Positions 14,921 to 15,963 of a stretch of DNA of 15,963 nt are shown one piece after another. A program made the translations under genes and the position numbers. Source of the DNA: an uncultured Bacilli bacterium (GTDB lineage Bacteria > Bacillota_I > Bacilli_A > RF39 > UBA660); NCBI GenBank assembly GCA_944363995.1, contig CALVVV010000028.1, positions 1 through 15,963 of the forward strand, read 5' to 3'. The notes under the pieces are model-generated. The model was not told the DNA's origin and ran no database searches. It saw only the letters and a list, made by a program, of their open reading frames with translations. Positions within the stretch are counted from its first letter, which is position 1; each line of letters starts with the position of its first letter.

Positions 14921-15804
14921 ATTTTAATATCATATTTTAAACTTTCAATTTCTTGCTGAGTTAGTCCAGTTGCTTGCATAATTGTATTTAAATCTACTTT
15001 TAATTTTAATAAATTTTTAGTAGTTTCTTTAATGCCTTCTTTAATGCCTTCTTTAATGCCTTCTTTAATGCCTTCTTTAATACCTTCTTTAATACCTTCT
15101 TTAATACCGATTTTTTTACCTTGACGTGTTCCTTTTTTTATTGCTTCTTCTTTTAACATTTCTTCATACATTTTTCTTTCGATTTCAGGATCAATCCAAG
15201 GTATTATTACATCTTCGTTTACTTCCATGACTCTTTTAGTATATTTTTTCACTAAATCATCCTCCTTTGAAAAATTTTCTAATTCATCTAATTGTAATCC
15301 TAACATAATTATAACTTTATATTTATTAATAAAATCTTTGTCATTACTATAATATTTATTAACATAATAATCAATATTGATATTATAAATCGTTAATATA
15401 TCAGTAAGTTTAATTTTGTTAATATAATCAAAAATAAAATATTTTTCATCATATTTGTTTCTATCAAAGTTTAAATTAATTTGAATTATTTGGTTTTTAA
15501 GTTTGTAAATACTACCTTTTTCTTGAAATTCATTACAAAGTTTAAACGCATATAATAAGTTTCTATTAGCAATATATTTGTTGTAACTTGAATTTATTTC
15601 AATGTTAATATATATTTCATCACACTTAATTAATATATCTAGTTTTTGACTTCTATTTTTAATGTTATCTTTTATTAAATTAGGATTTAAAAAAATAATG
15701 GTATTGATTTTTTTACTTAAAATCGTTTCTAATAATGTTTTTAAAATGTAATAGTCTTTAATAACCGAATACATAAAAACTGATTCATATTTAGCAGTAT
15801 ACAT
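14911..15804 (-). CDS. PD-(D/E)XK nuclease family transposase-like (Rpn-like) protein
   Basis: A 297-residue minus-strand protein starting ATG at 15804, with GAGGTGA five bases upstream (15809-15815). The N-terminal half has the layout of the family of recombination-promoting nucleases and putative transposases: KLDILIKCDEIYINIEINSS carries Asp56, Glu69 and then Ile-Asn71. The usual pattern is D...E-x-Q (or E-x-K), so the last residue is Asn here. A following RNLLYAFKLCNEFQEKGSIYKLKNQ matches the family's Tyr/Leu-rich helix. Near the C-terminus are KEEAIKKGTRQG and seven copies of GIKE (residues 233-260), the charged Gly-Lys-Glu repeat common in these proteins, then LTQQEIESLK. No terminal inverted repeats are visible, so mobility is not supported. 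The stop codon overlaps that of nifJ. Confidence 0.85.
   Translation of the reverse strand: MYTAKYESVFMYSVIKDYYILKTLLETILSKKINTIIFLNPNLIKDNIKNRSQKLDILIKCDEIYINIEINSSYNKYIANRNLLYAFKLCNEFQEKGSIYKLKNQIIQINLNFDRNKYDEKYFIFDYINKIKLTDILTIYNINIDYYVNKYYSNDKDFINKYKVIIMLGLQLDELENFSKEDDLVKKYTKRVMEVNEDVIIPWIDPEIERKMYEEMLKEEAIKKGTRQGKKIGIKEGIKEGIKEGIKEGIKEGIKEGIKETTKNLLKLKVDLNTIMQATGLTQQEIESLKYDIKIKS
15025..15108 (-). repeat. Seven tandem 12-bp repeats encoding (GIKE)7
   Basis: Seven perfectly phased 12-base units are present. Read on the coding strand, the first three are GGTATTAAAGAA and the last four are GGCATTAAAGAA. The single T/C difference is grouped rather than scattered, which points to recent copy-number growth by slippage. 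Gain or loss of a unit keeps the frame. Confidence 0.97.
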
Positions 15805-15888
15805 AAATTCACCTCTATTAGTTATATTAGCTAAATTAGTGTGAAATCCTGCGAAAATATATAAATTAATTATAATTAACTTATAGTT

Positions 15889-15917
15889 ATTGTACCAAAT
15901 TTCTAACGAAAAGTCAC
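15889..15917 (-). promoter_or_regulatory. Candidate promoter of the minus-strand nuclease-like gene
   Basis: On the minus strand, GTGACT (15917-15912) is 17 bases from TACAAT (15894-15889), which carries the TG extension at 15897-15896. The predicted leader is about 78 bases. A weaker alternative is TAATAT at 15829-15824, which would give a very short leader like those of the other genes here. Confidence 0.4.
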
Positions 15918-15920
15918 TAT

Positions 15921-15938
15921 AATGAAAAATATTTCATT
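15921..15938. repeat. Palindrome at the right edge beside a plus-strand -10-like box
   Basis: AATGAAA/TTTCATT around AATA forms a 7-bp inverted repeat. It overlaps TATAAT at 15918-15923 on the plus strand, for which I see no -35 at a proper distance. It may be an operator or a hairpin belonging to a gene beyond the window. The remaining bases 15939-15963 show nothing else. Confidence 0.3.
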
Positions 15939-15963
15939 AAACTATTGCAAAATAAAAAGTGTT

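Noticed and set aside
15025..15108. The 12-bp repeat as a CRISPR-like array
   Set aside because: The units are contiguous, without spacers, and are in-frame coding sequence.
14911..15804. The nuclease-like gene as part of a complete mobile element
   Set aside because: No flanking inverted repeats, target duplication or partner genes are visible, and the 3' end is shared with nifJ. I treat it as a stand-alone gene.

Overview
The window looks like chromosomal DNA from a very AT-rich, anaerobic, low-GC Firmicute (Bacillota). An uncultured gut Bacilli lineage of the RF39 or Mollicutes-like type is my best guess, held with low confidence. The reasons are AT-dominated codons with AGA as the usual arginine codon, a T-box leader on pheST, Firmicutes-type PheS with a CxxC-x4-CxxC insert, a nickase-type MutL, and an oxygen-sensitive pyruvate:ferredoxin oxidoreductase. 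Tryptophan is written TGG throughout, so there is no sign of the Mycoplasma code, but none of the 14 genes stops at TGA (12 TAA, 2 TAG).

Layout, left to right. (1) Positions 3-422 are the 3' end of a cysteine-rich, probably secreted protein, closed by a terminator. (2) Positions 472-2316 hold three unrecognised genes: a 322-aa helical protein with its own promoter, then a two-gene unit of a 169-aa protein and an 81-aa protein. The 169-aa protein resembles the metallopeptidase-like protein at 10431 but has lost its zinc histidines. (3) Positions 2355-5938 are the phenylalanyl-tRNA synthetase operon: T-box leader with candidate TTC specifier, leader terminator, pheS, pheT, terminator. (4) Positions 5940-6852 are a VbhA-like antitoxin and Fic toxin pair with overlapping genes. 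(5) Positions 6916-8623 are a FtsX-type permease and its LolD/MacB-type ATPase. (6) Positions 8623-11426 are mutL followed closely by a HELGH metallopeptidase-like gene. (7) Positions 11550-14920 are nifJ (pyruvate:ferredoxin oxidoreductase). (8) Positions 14911-15917 on the minus strand are a PD-(D/E)XK, Rpn/transposase-like protein with a (GIKE)7 repeat, convergent with nifJ.

The region is tightly packed. All plus-strand genes run in the same direction in short transcription units. Promoters sit just after the previous terminator and are often of the extended -10 type (TGn-TATAAT). The predicted transcription start falls almost on the ribosome-binding site, giving leaders of only about 10-20 nt. 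Several terminators reuse coding sequence or stop codons. No gap exceeds 300 bases, and no rRNA, tRNA, CRISPR array or insertion-sequence ends were seen.

The most notable leads are the degenerate HExxH protein with its unknown neighbours, the permease that seems to lack most of its extracellular core, the antitoxin with Asn where the inhibitory motif has Ser/Thr, and the near-leaderless promoter layout.
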